Positions 8,146-16,701 of a DNA stretch of 64,000 nt are shown here, piece after piece. Each line of letters starts with the position of its first letter. The stretch's first letter is position 1. Below the pieces are notes generated by a model. The model saw only the letters and a list, made by a program, of their open reading frames with translations, had not been told where the DNA came from and did no database searches. The DNA lies in NCBI RefSeq assembly GCF_000016985.1, contig NC_009633.1, positions 806,001 through 870,000 on the forward strand, written 5' to 3'. The position numbers were made by a program, and so were the translations under genes. The DNA is from Alkaliphilus metalliredigens QYMF. Its GTDB lineage: Bacteria > Bacillota > Clostridia > Peptostreptococcales > Natronincolaceae.

Positions 8146-9129
8146 ATGAGAAAATTAATCGCAGTACTATTAGTTACACTATTAATGCTGGTTGGGTGCG
8201 GACAACAGTCAACGGGAGGAAATGAGGGACAACCCGAAGAGAACTCAAATCAATTCGTGACTGTTGCAACGGGACCAACCAGTGGCGTATATTATCCAAT
8301 TGGAGGCGCAATTTCAAACATTGTACAGCATGAACTGGGATATAGATCATCTGTACAATCCACTGGAGCATCGGTTGAAAACATCAACCTACTATTAAAC
8401 AATCGAGCGGAATTGGCCATTACCATGGCTGATGCAGTATTGCAAGCATATCAAGGGTTTGGGGCCTTTGAGGATCAAGAACCAAAGGAAGAATTAAGGG
8501 GAATCATGAGCTTGTATCCTAATTATGTACAGCTTGTAACCTTAAAAAGCACAGGTATTGAAACATTTGAAGATCTAGTAGGGAGACGTGTAGGAGTAGG
8601 TGCACCAAACTCAGGAGTTGAGTTGAATGCAAGATTAATGTTTGAAGCACATGGGATGACATATGATGATATTCGACCTGACTACTTAAACTATGGGGAA
8701 GCCATCGATCAAATTCGAAATGGAATGATCGAAGCAGCCTTTGTTACAAGTGGAATTCCTAACTCAACGGTGATGGATCTTGGAACAACAAATGAAATCA
8801 AGATCATTCCAATTGAGGGAGAAGGAATGGAATATTTACAAGAGCACTACCCATTCTTCTCTGCAACGGTGATACCAGCAGGAACCTATGATAACACAGA
8901 AGATATTAATACAGGAGCCATTATGAATCTGCTACTGGTTAATGGCAGTTTAGAGGAAGAAGATGTATACAATATGACAAAGGGATTATTTGACCATATG
9001 GATATGATACACAATTCTCACAATGCAGCCAAAGAGAATATTAATCTAGAAAGTGCATTAGATGGAATGGTTGTGCCATTACATCCAGGGGCAGAACGAT
9101 ACTTCAGAGAAGTAGGTGCAATTCAGTAA
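8146..9129 (+). CDS. TRAP transporter solute-binding lipoprotein, TAXI family
   Basis: 327 residues. The signal peptide ends in the lipobox LVGC with Cys18, so it is probably a lipid-anchored surface protein. The mature part starts with TVATGPTSGVYYPIGGAIS, the hallmark of TAXI-type binding proteins. The family delivers organic acids (for example glutamate or other carboxylates) to Na+- or H+-coupled permeases. GGAGGG precedes the ATG. It is first in a three-gene operon with a DUF1850 protein and a fused permease. The substrate cannot be read from sequence. Confidence 0.93.
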   Translation: MRKLIAVLLVTLLMLVGCGQQSTGGNEGQPEENSNQFVTVATGPTSGVYYPIGGAISNIVQHELGYRSSVQSTGASVENINLLLNNRAELAITMADAVLQAYQGFGAFEDQEPKEELRGIMSLYPNYVQLVTLKSTGIETFEDLVGRRVGVGAPNSGVELNARLMFEAHGMTYDDIRPDYLNYGEAIDQIRNGMIEAAFVTSGIPNSTVMDLGTTNEIKIIPIEGEGMEYLQEHYPFFSATVIPAGTYDNTEDINTGAIMNLLLVNGSLEEEDVYNMTKGLFDHMDMIHNSHNAAKENINLESALDGMVVPLHPGAERYFREVGAIQ

Positions 9130-9141
9130 TGAAATTGAATC

Positions 9142-9167
9142 GGAAAGGAGGGGATTCCCTTCTTTTC
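9142..9167 (+). promoter_or_regulatory. Hairpin sequestering the ribosome site of the DUF1850 gene
   Basis: An 11-bp stem (9142-9152 with 9157-9167, two G-U pairs) contains the whole AAGGAGGGG ribosome site in its 5' arm and ends one base before the ATG at 9169. It could lower expression of downstream membrane genes relative to the binding protein. Confidence 0.5.
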
Positions 9168-9168
9168 T

Positions 9169-9654
9169 ATGCTTAAATATAACATAAAAAGAATGTCTGT
9201 TATTTTAATCATTGTTCTTGTGATGATCCCAATCCTTTTGGTAGGACGAGGACAGCTTTCGCTTCAATATGAATTGAACATTATGGATCAAGAAAATGAA
9301 CAAGTACTCAAAAGTAAGTTGGTTAGACAGGGAGATGAAATTGCTTTTTACTGGATTCACTCTGTAGAGCATACCTCGTGGGTAGAAATTTTCACCCTAG
9401 AGGGACAACAGTTAAAGCTACAAGAAATTAGACTACAAGGTTTCGGGGCAGGAATTCCTCACGAAAGAGGTCAAGTGACGAGGGTTGAAGGTGGGGAAAT
9501 AATCATGAGTCAAATTGATGAAGATTATGAAAGTTATCAATGGATCCATTCCCATACTGCTACAGAGAAAATTACAATAAATGGACAAGTGTTTATTAGA
9601 GCTGGGTCCTTACCCCATCATGGGTTTATGAAAATGATAATTAAAGAGAGGTGA
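9169..9654 (+). CDS. DUF1850 protein of TRAP-TAXI operon
   Basis: 161 residues. One N-terminal membrane segment (~10-26) is followed by an extracytoplasmic domain with WIHSVEHTSWVE near residue 62, the signature of DUF1850. Genes of this family very commonly sit between TAXI binding proteins and fused TRAP permeases; their role is unknown. The stop overlaps the region of the next gene's ribosome site, indicating translational coupling. The ribosome site lies unusually far (~15 nt) from the ATG and is in a hairpin. Confidence 0.85.
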   Translation: MLKYNIKRMSVILIIVLVMIPILLVGRGQLSLQYELNIMDQENEQVLKSKLVRQGDEIAFYWIHSVEHTSWVEIFTLEGQQLKLQEIRLQGFGAGIPHERGQVTRVEGGEIIMSQIDEDYESYQWIHSHTATEKITINGQVFIRAGSLPHHGFMKMIIKER

Positions 9655-9659
9655 TTATA

Positions 9660-11606
9660 TTGACTGATGTAAATATGGAAGTAAAACAACAGGAGTTGTT
9701 AGAGAAGTATGATAGTGAATCGCGGTTTCGTGTTTTTACAAATAAAACAACAGGATTTTTAGTGAGTGCTTTTGCGGTTGCTATTTCCTTATATCATCTA
9801 TATGTTTCATACTTTGGCACTCCTGTTACATTGAAGCACAGATCCTTACATGTGGCATTAATTGTTGCCCTAGGATTTTTTGTTTTCCCAGGCTTTAAAA
9901 AGGCAAGACGAGATAGAATGCCGTGGTATGATTTAGGCTTAGGGCTATTGGCTCTGGCACCGGCAGCATATATTTGGATAGACTATTTAGGGATTGTACA
10001 TCGAGCGGGTATTCCAAATCAATGGGACTTATTTATGGGTGTAATTTTAATCGCCCTAGTATTAGAATTAGTTAGAAGGGTAACTGGACTGGCGTTACCG
10101 ATAATGGGAATACTCTTCATGCTATATGCTATTTTCGGACAGCAGATGCCTGGATTTTTTGGACATAGAGGATATCAATGGCAGGAGGTGGTAAACCATC
10201 TCTTTGTTTCAACAGATGGGATCTATGGAACGGCTGTAGGGGTGGCCTCCACCTATATTTTCTTATTTATTTTATTTGGTGCCTTTATGGCTAAATCTGG
10301 AATGGGTCAATTTTTTAATGATATTGCCTTGGCATTAGCGGGACATACAAAGGGGGGGCCTGCTAAAGTAGCTGTCATCGCCAGTGGGTTTTTAGGGAGT
10401 ATTAATGGTGCCGCCGTGGCCAATGTTGTGACTACGGGAGCATTTACCATTCCCCTAATGAAAAAAACAGGATATAACGATGAGTTTGCAGGTGCGGTAG
10501 AAGCATCGGCTTCTGTTGGCGGGCAGCTGTTACCACCAATTATGGGAGCGGCGGCCTTTATCATGGCAGAGGTACTAGGGGTACAATATCGCGTCATTGT
10601 CATGGCAGCCATATTGCCAGCACTACTTTATTATGTAGGTATTATTACTCAGGTTCAAATGAGGGCCAATAAGAAAGGATTGAAAGGGATACCAAAGGAT
10701 CAATTGCCAAAGGTAAAGGATGTCATGAAGGAGCGAGGACATTTACTAATTCCTCTAGTATTCCTAGTCTATATGCTTTTCTTTAGTGGTAAGACAATTA
10801 TTTTTTCAGCCTTTCTAACAATTATTGTCACCGTTATGGTAAGTATGCTTCGTTCTACCACACGGATGAATGCAAAGGACATCTTTGAAGCCCTTGATTC
10901 CGGAGCAAGATCAGCTGTGCCAGTGGCCGTAGCCTGTGCAGCTGTAGGACCTATTGTGGGAGTTGCCAGTATTACTGGATTTGGTTTGAGTATGGCTTAT
11001 GCAATTGTTTCACTGGGAGGAACCAGCTTACTCTTTACATTGATCTTCACAATGGTGACCTGTATCATCTTAGGAATGGGGCTACCCAGTATTCCGGCTT
11101 ACTTGATTACCGCCACCATGGCGGCACCTGCCCTAGTACAATTAGGGATTGAGCCCCTTGTGGCACATTTATTTGTATTTTATTTTGCTATGTTTGCCAA
11201 TATTACACCACCGGTGGCCTTGGCTTCCTTTGCAGCAGCGGGTATTTCTGGAGGAGACGCCATGAAAACCGGATTTGAGTCCGTGAAACTTTCCATAGCT
11301 GGATTCATTGTTCCCTATATGTTTGTCTATAATAGTGGACTGTTACTTCAGAATACGACATTAGCCCAAGGGACAGTCGTGATTGTCACTTCTGTTATAG
11401 GAGTCATTATGTTGGGAAGTGCGGCGGAAGGATACTTTTGGGCAACGATATCCATTGTACCACGGGGTATCTTATTTGTAGCTTCATTATTATTAATTAG
11501 TGCTAATTTAGCACAGGATGGTGTAGGTTTATTGATCATTGCCCTTGTATTGTTATTTCAATGGAGGAAAGCAAAACAGCAACACCGTGAAGTGATATCA
11601 GTTTAG
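9660..11606 (+). CDS. TRAP transporter permease, fused DctQM type
   Basis: 648 residues from TTG 9660, which has GAGGTG 6 nt upstream; a GTG at 9651 overlaps that site and is less likely. It has many membrane segments. The first part corresponds to the small DctQ-type subunit and the rest to the large DctM-type transporter. GSINGAAVANVVTTGAFTIP and GMGLPSIPAYLITA are typical of the fused 4TM/12TM TRAP permeases that pair with TAXI proteins. It catalyses ion-coupled uptake across the membrane. A terminator follows, closing the operon. Confidence 0.92.
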   Translation: MTDVNMEVKQQELLEKYDSESRFRVFTNKTTGFLVSAFAVAISLYHLYVSYFGTPVTLKHRSLHVALIVALGFFVFPGFKKARRDRMPWYDLGLGLLALAPAAYIWIDYLGIVHRAGIPNQWDLFMGVILIALVLELVRRVTGLALPIMGILFMLYAIFGQQMPGFFGHRGYQWQEVVNHLFVSTDGIYGTAVGVASTYIFLFILFGAFMAKSGMGQFFNDIALALAGHTKGGPAKVAVIASGFLGSINGAAVANVVTTGAFTIPLMKKTGYNDEFAGAVEASASVGGQLLPPIMGAAAFIMAEVLGVQYRVIVMAAILPALLYYVGIITQVQMRANKKGLKGIPKDQLPKVKDVMKERGHLLIPLVFLVYMLFFSGKTIIFSAFLTIIVTVMVSMLRSTTRMNAKDIFEALDSGARSAVPVAVACAAVGPIVGVASITGFGLSMAYAIVSLGGTSLLFTLIFTMVTCIILGMGLPSIPAYLITATMAAPALVQLGIEPLVAHLFVFYFAMFANITPPVALASFAAAGISGGDAMKTGFESVKLSIAGFIVPYMFVYNSGLLLQNTTLAQGTVVIVTSVIGVIMLGSAAEGYFWATISIVPRGILFVASLLLISANLAQDGVGLLIIALVLLFQWRKAKQQHREVISV

Positions 11607-11646
11607 TCTAGTTGCCGTATAATAAACCCAATAATAATTTTTGAAG

Positions 11647-11688
11647 AACCTGTATAGGAAAGTATTAAGCTTTCTTAGCAGGTTTTTT
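11647..11688 (+). terminator. Terminator of TRAP-TAXI operon
   Basis: AACCTG at 11647-11652 pairs with CAGGTT at 11679-11684, with an inner AGGAAAG/CTTTCT pairing, then a T-run. Confidence 0.75.
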
Positions 11689-11839
11689 AGCATAGATAAG
11701 AAATGATATCTGAGTTATTATAGAGCCTAATAAAAGCCTATCAACTAAGTAAATTGTGCCCTAGATTAAAGGATTATGAAATATTTGTCGAAATATAAAG
11801 ATATAGGGATATTATATATAACATAATGGGGTGGATCAG

Positions 11840-12184
11840 ATGGCTTATCATATTTGCAGTGTTTGTGGCAGCTTTTTTGAACAAAATGGGCAAAAAAAAT
11901 GCTTGAAGTGTCTAAATAAGGATGAGGAGCAATATGAAAAGGTAAGGAGTTATATTTCAAATCACCAAGGAGCCAGTGTTCTAGAAATTGCCTCGGAGAC
12001 TGGGGTTTCGGCTAAGACCATTTTACGCTTTGTGGATGAGGGTGGATTTATTGTTGTGTCCAATGAGAAAGGGGAAAATAGGGTGATTGCACCAGAAAAA
12101 GAACAAGATAAAGGGATGGGCTACTATGCCAGAAGAACCAATGAAAATGGAGGAAGAAGTCGAGGATACGGAAGAAAAAAATAA
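11840..12184 (+). CDS. YvyF-like flagellar operon protein
   Basis: 114 residues from ATG 11840, which has GGGGTGG 6 nt upstream; an in-frame GTG at 11831 lies inside that site. An N-terminal CSVCGSFFEQ...CLKCLNKDEE zinc-knuckle (four Cys) leads into a helix-turn-helix-like segment (EIASETGVSAKTILRFVDEG), as in the YvyF/TIGR03826 family found in flagellar operons. The tail is Gly/Arg/Lys-rich. It lies upstream of, but is not co-directional and contiguous with, the flaG cluster, since an aminotransferase gene on the other strand intervenes. A regulatory or anti-sigma-like role is inferred from family. Confidence 0.75.
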   Translation: MAYHICSVCGSFFEQNGQKKCLKCLNKDEEQYEKVRSYISNHQGASVLEIASETGVSAKTILRFVDEGGFIVVSNEKGENRVIAPEKEQDKGMGYYARRTNENGGRSRGYGRKK

Positions 12185-12210
12185 ATTTTACGACGGCTTT
12201 CATCGCTTCG

Positions 12211-12263
12211 AAAATCCAGCATCCATACGTATTCCATATACGCTACGGTGGCTGGATTTTCCT
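12211..12263. terminator. Hairpin between convergent YvyF-like and aminotransferase genes
   Basis: A perfect 10-bp stem (AAAATCCAGC / GCTGGATTTT) encloses a 30-nt loop with a nested CGTAT/ATACG pairing. It could serve both converging genes. T-runs are short. Confidence 0.55.
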
Positions 12264-12330
12264 GTACATTAAACCTAGGTTTTTGTAGGATTTTTACGTT
12301 GTGGAATTATGTTTTTTATGGTTATCCTAA

Positions 12331-13197
12331 TTATTTGTGACAAGGTTTTGGGTAAAGATAATTCACAATATAAGTCTCAATCAATTGGTCGTATGCCCCT
12401 TGAAGCTGTTTCATTAATAGATGTTCTGAGGAGGTATACTTTTTTTCATTTACTGAAGCGATGGGTAAAACCTTTGGGGATGTGCCAGTCAAAAATAGGG
12501 CTTCTACCTTATCTAAAAAAGAGAGGGGGATGGGTTGCTCTTTGACAGTAAGCCCTAAGTTTTGCCATAGTGTGATGACACGACTTCTTGTAATGCCTAC
12601 CAATACATCCTGAGCTGTGGCAGTATAGAGAATACCTCCTTTAATACAAAAGAAATTAGACCGACTGCCCTCGGTGATCTCCCCCTTTTGATTGACTAAG
12701 AGAGCCTCATAGGATTTTTGGCCCGCCATGGCTTCGTTGATTTTTTCTCTAAAAGTCTGAGCCACAACCTTTGCATTGGGGTTTTCTCGTTGGGCTTCAT
12801 ATAAAATTGTATGAACACCCTCTGAATAGGCTTGATGAGAGGGATAATGACTGGGAATGAAAAACAAAAATAAATGAGGTTGTTGCCTATCATCATCATT
12901 AAAAATGATTTTAATATTTTTATCGGGAAATTGGTTTAGTTCAATTAAGCGATGAATTTCCCTTTGTAGATTTTCTTGGCTATAGGGGAAGTTCAGACCT
13001 AGGAGTTCAGCTGAATGAACAAAGCGTTGGAAGTGCTCCTCAAAAAAGAGGGGAACGCCTTGAGCCACTCGTAGGACTTCATAGATTGTAGGGTCATGAT
13101 GTATCTGTAGGCTCTGAAAGACTTCAATAGGACAAACTTCACCATTATGTAAAAAGTATGCTTCGCTGACTTGGTTTTGAAGTTGATTTGTTTGCAT
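12331..13197 (-). CDS. Class IV (PabC/IlvE/Dat-like) aminotransferase
   Basis: 288 residues. Fold-type IV PLP enzyme features are present: YEVLRVAQGVPLFFEEHFQR, a candidate catalytic Lys in NAKVVAQTF (24 residues before the EAL of SYEALLVN, the PabC spacing), and EITEGSRSNFF for the cofactor phosphate. The family includes branched-chain and D-amino-acid aminotransferases and aminodeoxychorismate lyase; I cannot choose between them. The start ATG follows GGAGGTG. No biosynthetic neighbours clarify the role; it sits alone between flagellar genes. Confidence 0.82.
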   Translation of the reverse strand: MQTNQLQNQVSEAYFLHNGEVCPIEVFQSLQIHHDPTIYEVLRVAQGVPLFFEEHFQRFVHSAELLGLNFPYSQENLQREIHRLIELNQFPDKNIKIIFNDDDRQQPHLFLFFIPSHYPSHQAYSEGVHTILYEAQRENPNAKVVAQTFREKINEAMAGQKSYEALLVNQKGEITEGSRSNFFCIKGGILYTATAQDVLVGITRSRVITLWQNLGLTVKEQPIPLSFLDKVEALFLTGTSPKVLPIASVNEKKYTSSEHLLMKQLQGAYDQLIETYIVNYLYPKPCHK

Positions 13198-13286
13198 GAA
13201 TGAATAACACCTCCATTTACTCCTATTATTGTATCATCTCCAGTGGATGGATTACTATGAGTCCAATAAATATTTATAAAACCACT

Positions 13287-13313
13287 TAAACTTTTTCGAA
13301 TAATGACCGATAT
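13287..13313 (+). promoter_or_regulatory. Sigma-D-like promoter for flaG operon
   Basis: TAAA at 13287-13290, 15 nt, then ACCGATAT at 13306-13313, about 34 bp before the flaG start. This fits the flagellar sigma-D consensus with one substitution. Confidence 0.75.
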
Positions 13314-13346
13314 ATCCTATATAGAAGGAAATTAGGAAGGAGCCTA

Positions 13347-13778
13347 ATGATAATGAAGATAGAAGGAGTGAACCAGCAACACCATTTTTCAGGGCAGCTA
13401 AATACCAATCGACAAGGAAGTCAGCAAAGAGCTGCCATTGCCGTAGAGGAAATACAATCTAGACAAAAAAATCCTATGGATGAAACAAAATCTAAACAAA
13501 AAAATGTGATGGATGAAACACAATTTCGAGAAAACCCAATGAAGAAAGAAGTCGATCAAGAAAGGTTAATGCCAATTATTGACCAAGCAAACAAAAGCTT
13601 TGAGGCCTTTGATCGACGCTTTGAGTTCTCTTTTCATGAAAAAACAAATGCCATTATGATTAAGGTAATCGATCGTAACAACGATGAAGTCATCCGTGAG
13701 ATTCCACCGGAAAAGCTAGTGAATATGATGGCAAATATGTTAGAGGTGGCAGGTCTGTTAATTGATGAACGGGCGTAG
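13347..13778 (+). CDS. flaG: FlaG family flagellar protein
   Basis: 143 residues. A variable Gln/Lys-rich N-terminus with two similar MDETKSKQKN-like repeats precedes the conserved FlaG domain: RFEFSFHEKTNAIMIKVIDRN, then EVIREIPPEKLV. FlaG homologues influence filament length or assembly. AGGAAGGAG precedes the ATG. It is first in a flaG-fliD-fliS-fliT/flgN-like operon behind a sigma-D-like promoter. Confidence 0.9.
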   Translation: MIMKIEGVNQQHHFSGQLNTNRQGSQQRAAIAVEEIQSRQKNPMDETKSKQKNVMDETQFRENPMKKEVDQERLMPIIDQANKSFEAFDRRFEFSFHEKTNAIMIKVIDRNNDEVIREIPPEKLVNMMANMLEVAGLLIDERA

Positions 13779-13837
13779 TGGGGTATTGGTTACAATAGGA
13801 CTAATGAAGAGTAAGTAAGAGAGGGTGAGACAAAACT

Positions 13838-15514
13838 ATGAGAATTGGTGGAATCGCGTCAGGAATGGATACAGAACAAATGGTTAACGATCTAATGAGA
13901 GCTGAAAGAATGAGAATGGATCGATTTTTTCAGCAAGAACAAACAGTGAAATGGCGTCAAGAAGCTTATAATGACGTTAATAAAACAATGGCTAACTTTA
14001 TTTTAGATACAAGAAAAGCATTTGGTCTGAATACCACAAGCAATACTGGAAGTATTCAGAATCACTCAGCTAAAAGTTTTGATTGGGTAAAGCAGGCTAC
14101 TGGTACTAATGAAAATATAGTGAAATCTACAGCTACTGCAAATGCCATGAGTGGATCACATAAAGTTGAGGTACAGCAGTTGGCTGAGGTGGCTTCTGTG
14201 AGTACTGTGGATTTGAAGGAAGCCGCAGTGGTAGACGATAGTGGCAAATTCATACAGGGTGGAGAAATCACTGTAACCGCAAAAGATGGTAGCAAAACTA
14301 TTGAAATCACAACAAGTATGACAATGAGTGATTTAGTAAGAGAAATCAACAATGCAACTGCAGATGCAGGAGATTCAGAAGGTAAAAGCTTAGGTTTAAG
14401 AGCAGCTTACGATAGTAGTTTGGGACAAATGATGATTACAACTAGGGAAAGTGGGGAAGAACAGACAATTAAAGTCACCTACGATGAAGACGGCCTTTCG
14501 TCGAAAATGTTTAAAGTGAAAACTGATGACGCCGATATGCCCATACCAGGAACTAATCCCTTTGAAGATATATCTGGTACGAATGCAAAAATCCTATTTA
14601 ATGGCGATAAAGTAGACAAAGCCACCAACAACTTCTCCATCTACGGCATCAACCTACAACTTCAATCCGTTAGCGATATAGAGGTCACAATCAACGTCGA
14701 CACAGATGTAGATGGTATTTTTAATCAAATCAGTGATTTTGTGAACAGCTATAATGAGTTGCTTGATACAATGAATGGAGCCACTGGTGAAAAGCATTAT
14801 CGAGATTTTCCACCATTAACCAAGGAACAAAAAGAAGGAATGACAGAGAAGGACATTGAGGCGTGGGAAGAAAAGTCCAAAAGTGGTCTCCTAAAAAATG
14901 ATGAAGTCTTAACCCGAACATCTCAGAGTATGAGAAGTAGCTTATACCAAGATGTTAACTCAGGTATTGACGAAGATGGTAATCAGATCAAGCTATCTGG
15001 ATATAGTCATATTACCCAAGTAGGGATTACCACTGGGAACTATCAAAGCGGTGGAAAGCTAGAGATTAATGAGGAAAAACTTAGAGCGGCCATTAATGAG
15101 AATCCAGAGGGGGTAATGGACCTTTTTTTCAAAAGTCCTTCTCCATTACCTAAAGATGCCACAGCAGAACAGAAAAAACAACACAAATCTGAAACCGGGT
15201 TAGTTCAACGAATTTATGATGATATGACTGCTGGTATGAAGGAGGTCATCCGGCACTCAGGTCCCGGTGAGGATTCATCTCTTTATCGGAATGTACAATC
15301 CAACATGCTCATTGACTTTGTGACAGAGCATAGTTCCATCAGTCGATTAGATAAAGAACTCACCACTGTTAATCAAAGAATTGCTAGAGAAGAGCAGATA
15401 TTGGCCAGAAGAGAAGAGAGATATTGGCAGCAATTTACAGCCATGGAAAAGGCAATGTCACAAATGAATCAACAAAGTGATTGGTTAATGGCACAAATGT
15501 ATGGCGGTCAATAG
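13838..15514 (+). CDS. fliD: Flagellar filament capping protein FliD
   Basis: 558 residues, normal for FliD. It begins MRIGGIASGMDTEQMV, the typical FliD_N start, and ends with a helical FliD_C region rich in Gln/Glu. It forms the cap that folds flagellin monomers at the filament tip and is secreted by the flagellar export system. It lies 59 bp after flaG and 27 bp before fliS, in the same operon. The strong FliD_N and position make the call secure. Confidence 0.95.
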   Translation: MRIGGIASGMDTEQMVNDLMRAERMRMDRFFQQEQTVKWRQEAYNDVNKTMANFILDTRKAFGLNTTSNTGSIQNHSAKSFDWVKQATGTNENIVKSTATANAMSGSHKVEVQQLAEVASVSTVDLKEAAVVDDSGKFIQGGEITVTAKDGSKTIEITTSMTMSDLVREINNATADAGDSEGKSLGLRAAYDSSLGQMMITTRESGEEQTIKVTYDEDGLSSKMFKVKTDDADMPIPGTNPFEDISGTNAKILFNGDKVDKATNNFSIYGINLQLQSVSDIEVTINVDTDVDGIFNQISDFVNSYNELLDTMNGATGEKHYRDFPPLTKEQKEGMTEKDIEAWEEKSKSGLLKNDEVLTRTSQSMRSSLYQDVNSGIDEDGNQIKLSGYSHITQVGITTGNYQSGGKLEINEEKLRAAINENPEGVMDLFFKSPSPLPKDATAEQKKQHKSETGLVQRIYDDMTAGMKEVIRHSGPGEDSSLYRNVQSNMLIDFVTEHSSISRLDKELTTVNQRIAREEQILARREERYWQQFTAMEKAMSQMNQQSDWLMAQMYGGQ

Positions 15515-15541
15515 AGAGAGCGTAAATAGGAGGCAATTTAA

Positions 15542-15925
15542 ATGGCAATGCAAAATCCATATCAACAATACAAACAAAATAGTGTAATGACAGCCAGTCC
15601 TCAGGAATTAACCCTAATGCTTTATAATGGGGCATTAAAATTTATTAATGTAAGTAAGAAGAATATAGATGAAAAGAACATTGCCAAAGCCAATGAGTCT
15701 ATTCAAAGGGTTCAAAGTATTATTCAAGAGTTAAACATTACATTAGATATGAACTATGAAGTTTCCAAAAACCTAAGGTCCCTATATACATATATACTGG
15801 AGCGATTAGTGGATGCAAATATGCAAAAAGATATGAATGCATTGGAAGAAGCTGCACAGATGATCACTGAGCTTCGGGATACCTGGAAGGATGCTATGAA
15901 ACAAGCCAGAGTAGGAAATCGGTGA
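15542..15925 (+). CDS. fliS: Flagellar export chaperone FliS
   Basis: 127 residues, the canonical length. The sequence begins with MQNPYQQYKQNSVMTASPQE and continues LTLMLYNGALKFI, the conserved FliS core. FliS is a cytoplasmic four-helix chaperone that binds flagellin C-termini before export. GGAGG lies before the ATG. The stop codon overlaps the start region of the next gene, indicating coupling. A second FliS-like gene is at 28054. Confidence 0.95.
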   Translation: MAMQNPYQQYKQNSVMTASPQELTLMLYNGALKFINVSKKNIDEKNIAKANESIQRVQSIIQELNITLDMNYEVSKNLRSLYTYILERLVDANMQKDMNALEEAAQMITELRDTWKDAMKQARVGNR

Positions 15926-16419
15926 TTGACATGAATGAGGAAATTGTCTCATATCTAATCCGCCTTAGTGAAGGCAAAATGGTGTTGATCCAGAGGTTAT
16001 TTGACTTAACAGATGAGCAACAGAGGACACTCAAGGAAGAAGAGATGGATAAGCTGAATGATTTGATTTTTCAAAAGAAAGAAATCATGGACAAAATAGA
16101 TGTGCTAGACCTAGAGTTTATCAATAAACTGGAAAACTTAAAGAAATCCCTAGGAATTCAGTCTTTATCCGATGTGCAAGAGGAGCCTGTTGCGGGATTT
16201 AAGGTACTTAAAAGTAAAATTCAACAAGTCTATCTAATGATGGAGAAAATCCAACAACTAGATAAAGGAAACCAACAGTTAATGGAGTTGAATTTAACTA
16301 AAGTTAAAAAAGAACTTAAAAACATTAAGGTAGGAAAGAAGGCAACCAAAGAGTATGGAAAAGGGTATGGGAAGGACAGTATGGAGCCTCCTTCGATTTT
16401 TATTGATAAAAAGAAGTAA
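15922..16419 (+). CDS. FliT/FlgN-like flagellar chaperone
   Basis: 165 residues if read from GTG 15922, or 162 from ATG 15931; both have modest ribosome sites. It is mostly helical and charged. The LKEEEMDKLNDLIFQKKEIM segment resembles FlgN/FliT chaperones that escort hook-filament junction or cap proteins. The C-terminal tail KEYGKGYG...PPSIFIDKKK is low complexity. Its place directly after fliS supports a FliT/FlgN role. The end of the gene contains the promoter of the following ncRNA. Exact client is unknown. Confidence 0.7.
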   Translation: MIDMNEEIVSYLIRLSEGKMVLIQRLFDLTDEQQRTLKEEEMDKLNDLIFQKKEIMDKIDVLDLEFINKLENLKKSLGIQSLSDVQEEPVAGFKVLKSKIQQVYLMMEKIQQLDKGNQQLMELNLTKVKKELKNIKVGKKATKEYGKGYGKDSMEPPSIFIDKKK

Positions 16420-16431
16420 ATGAGGTATAAT
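16403..16431 (+). promoter_or_regulatory. Strong sigma-A promoter of the raiA-type ncRNA
   Basis: TTGATA, 17 nt, and perfect TATAAT. The -35 lies inside the last codons of the upstream chaperone gene and the -10 just after its stop. Confidence 0.8.
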
Positions 16432-16437
16432 GGATAA

Positions 16438-16688
16438 GTGCAATCGAAGGTCTGTGGTTGAAAGTCCATGCCAGTCGCAGGCAAAAGGACCCACGTAAGA
16501 TAGCAAAAAAATGAACTATTGATCATGGTGCGGCTTAGAGGTAAGTCCTGCCGGCTCTTAAGTCGAGAGGGGAAGTAGTGAAAGTAACCCTTGAGCAAAA
16601 CCTCCAGCAGGCGAGTGTGGGGTCAAAGACCAGGTCAGCTTCTGATGCATTTGAAAAAGCTTCTGATTTATAATCAGAAGCTTTTTTT
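16438..16688 (+). ncRNA. Structured ncRNA, probable raiA RNA
   Basis: The region is bounded by a near-consensus promoter and a strong terminator, giving a transcript of about 250 nt with no coding potential. It has GC-rich conserved-looking stretches unlike the AT-rich spacer, including GAAAGTCCATGCC, GGTAAGTCCTGCCGGCTC and GAGAGGGGAAGTAGTGAAAG. Its size and its place upstream of the hpf/raiA gene fit the raiA RNA class, widespread in Firmicutes and linked in Clostridium to sporulation and stress. The class assignment rests on context, not on a covariance search. Confidence 0.6.
16655..16688 (+). terminator. Terminator of the raiA-type ncRNA
   Basis: A 14-bp perfect stem (AAAAGCTTCTGATT / AATCAGAAGCTTTT) with a 3-nt loop is followed by a T-run. 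Confidence 0.9.
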
Positions 16689-16701
16689 GATGTCTACTAT
16701 T

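Noticed and set aside
16438-16688. RNase P RNA, suggested by GAAAGTCCATGC-like sequence
   Set aside because: The transcript is ~250 nt, far shorter than RNase P RNA (~350-400 nt), and the ACAGAA and other universal P RNA motifs are missing. raiA RNA fits the size and neighbourhood better.
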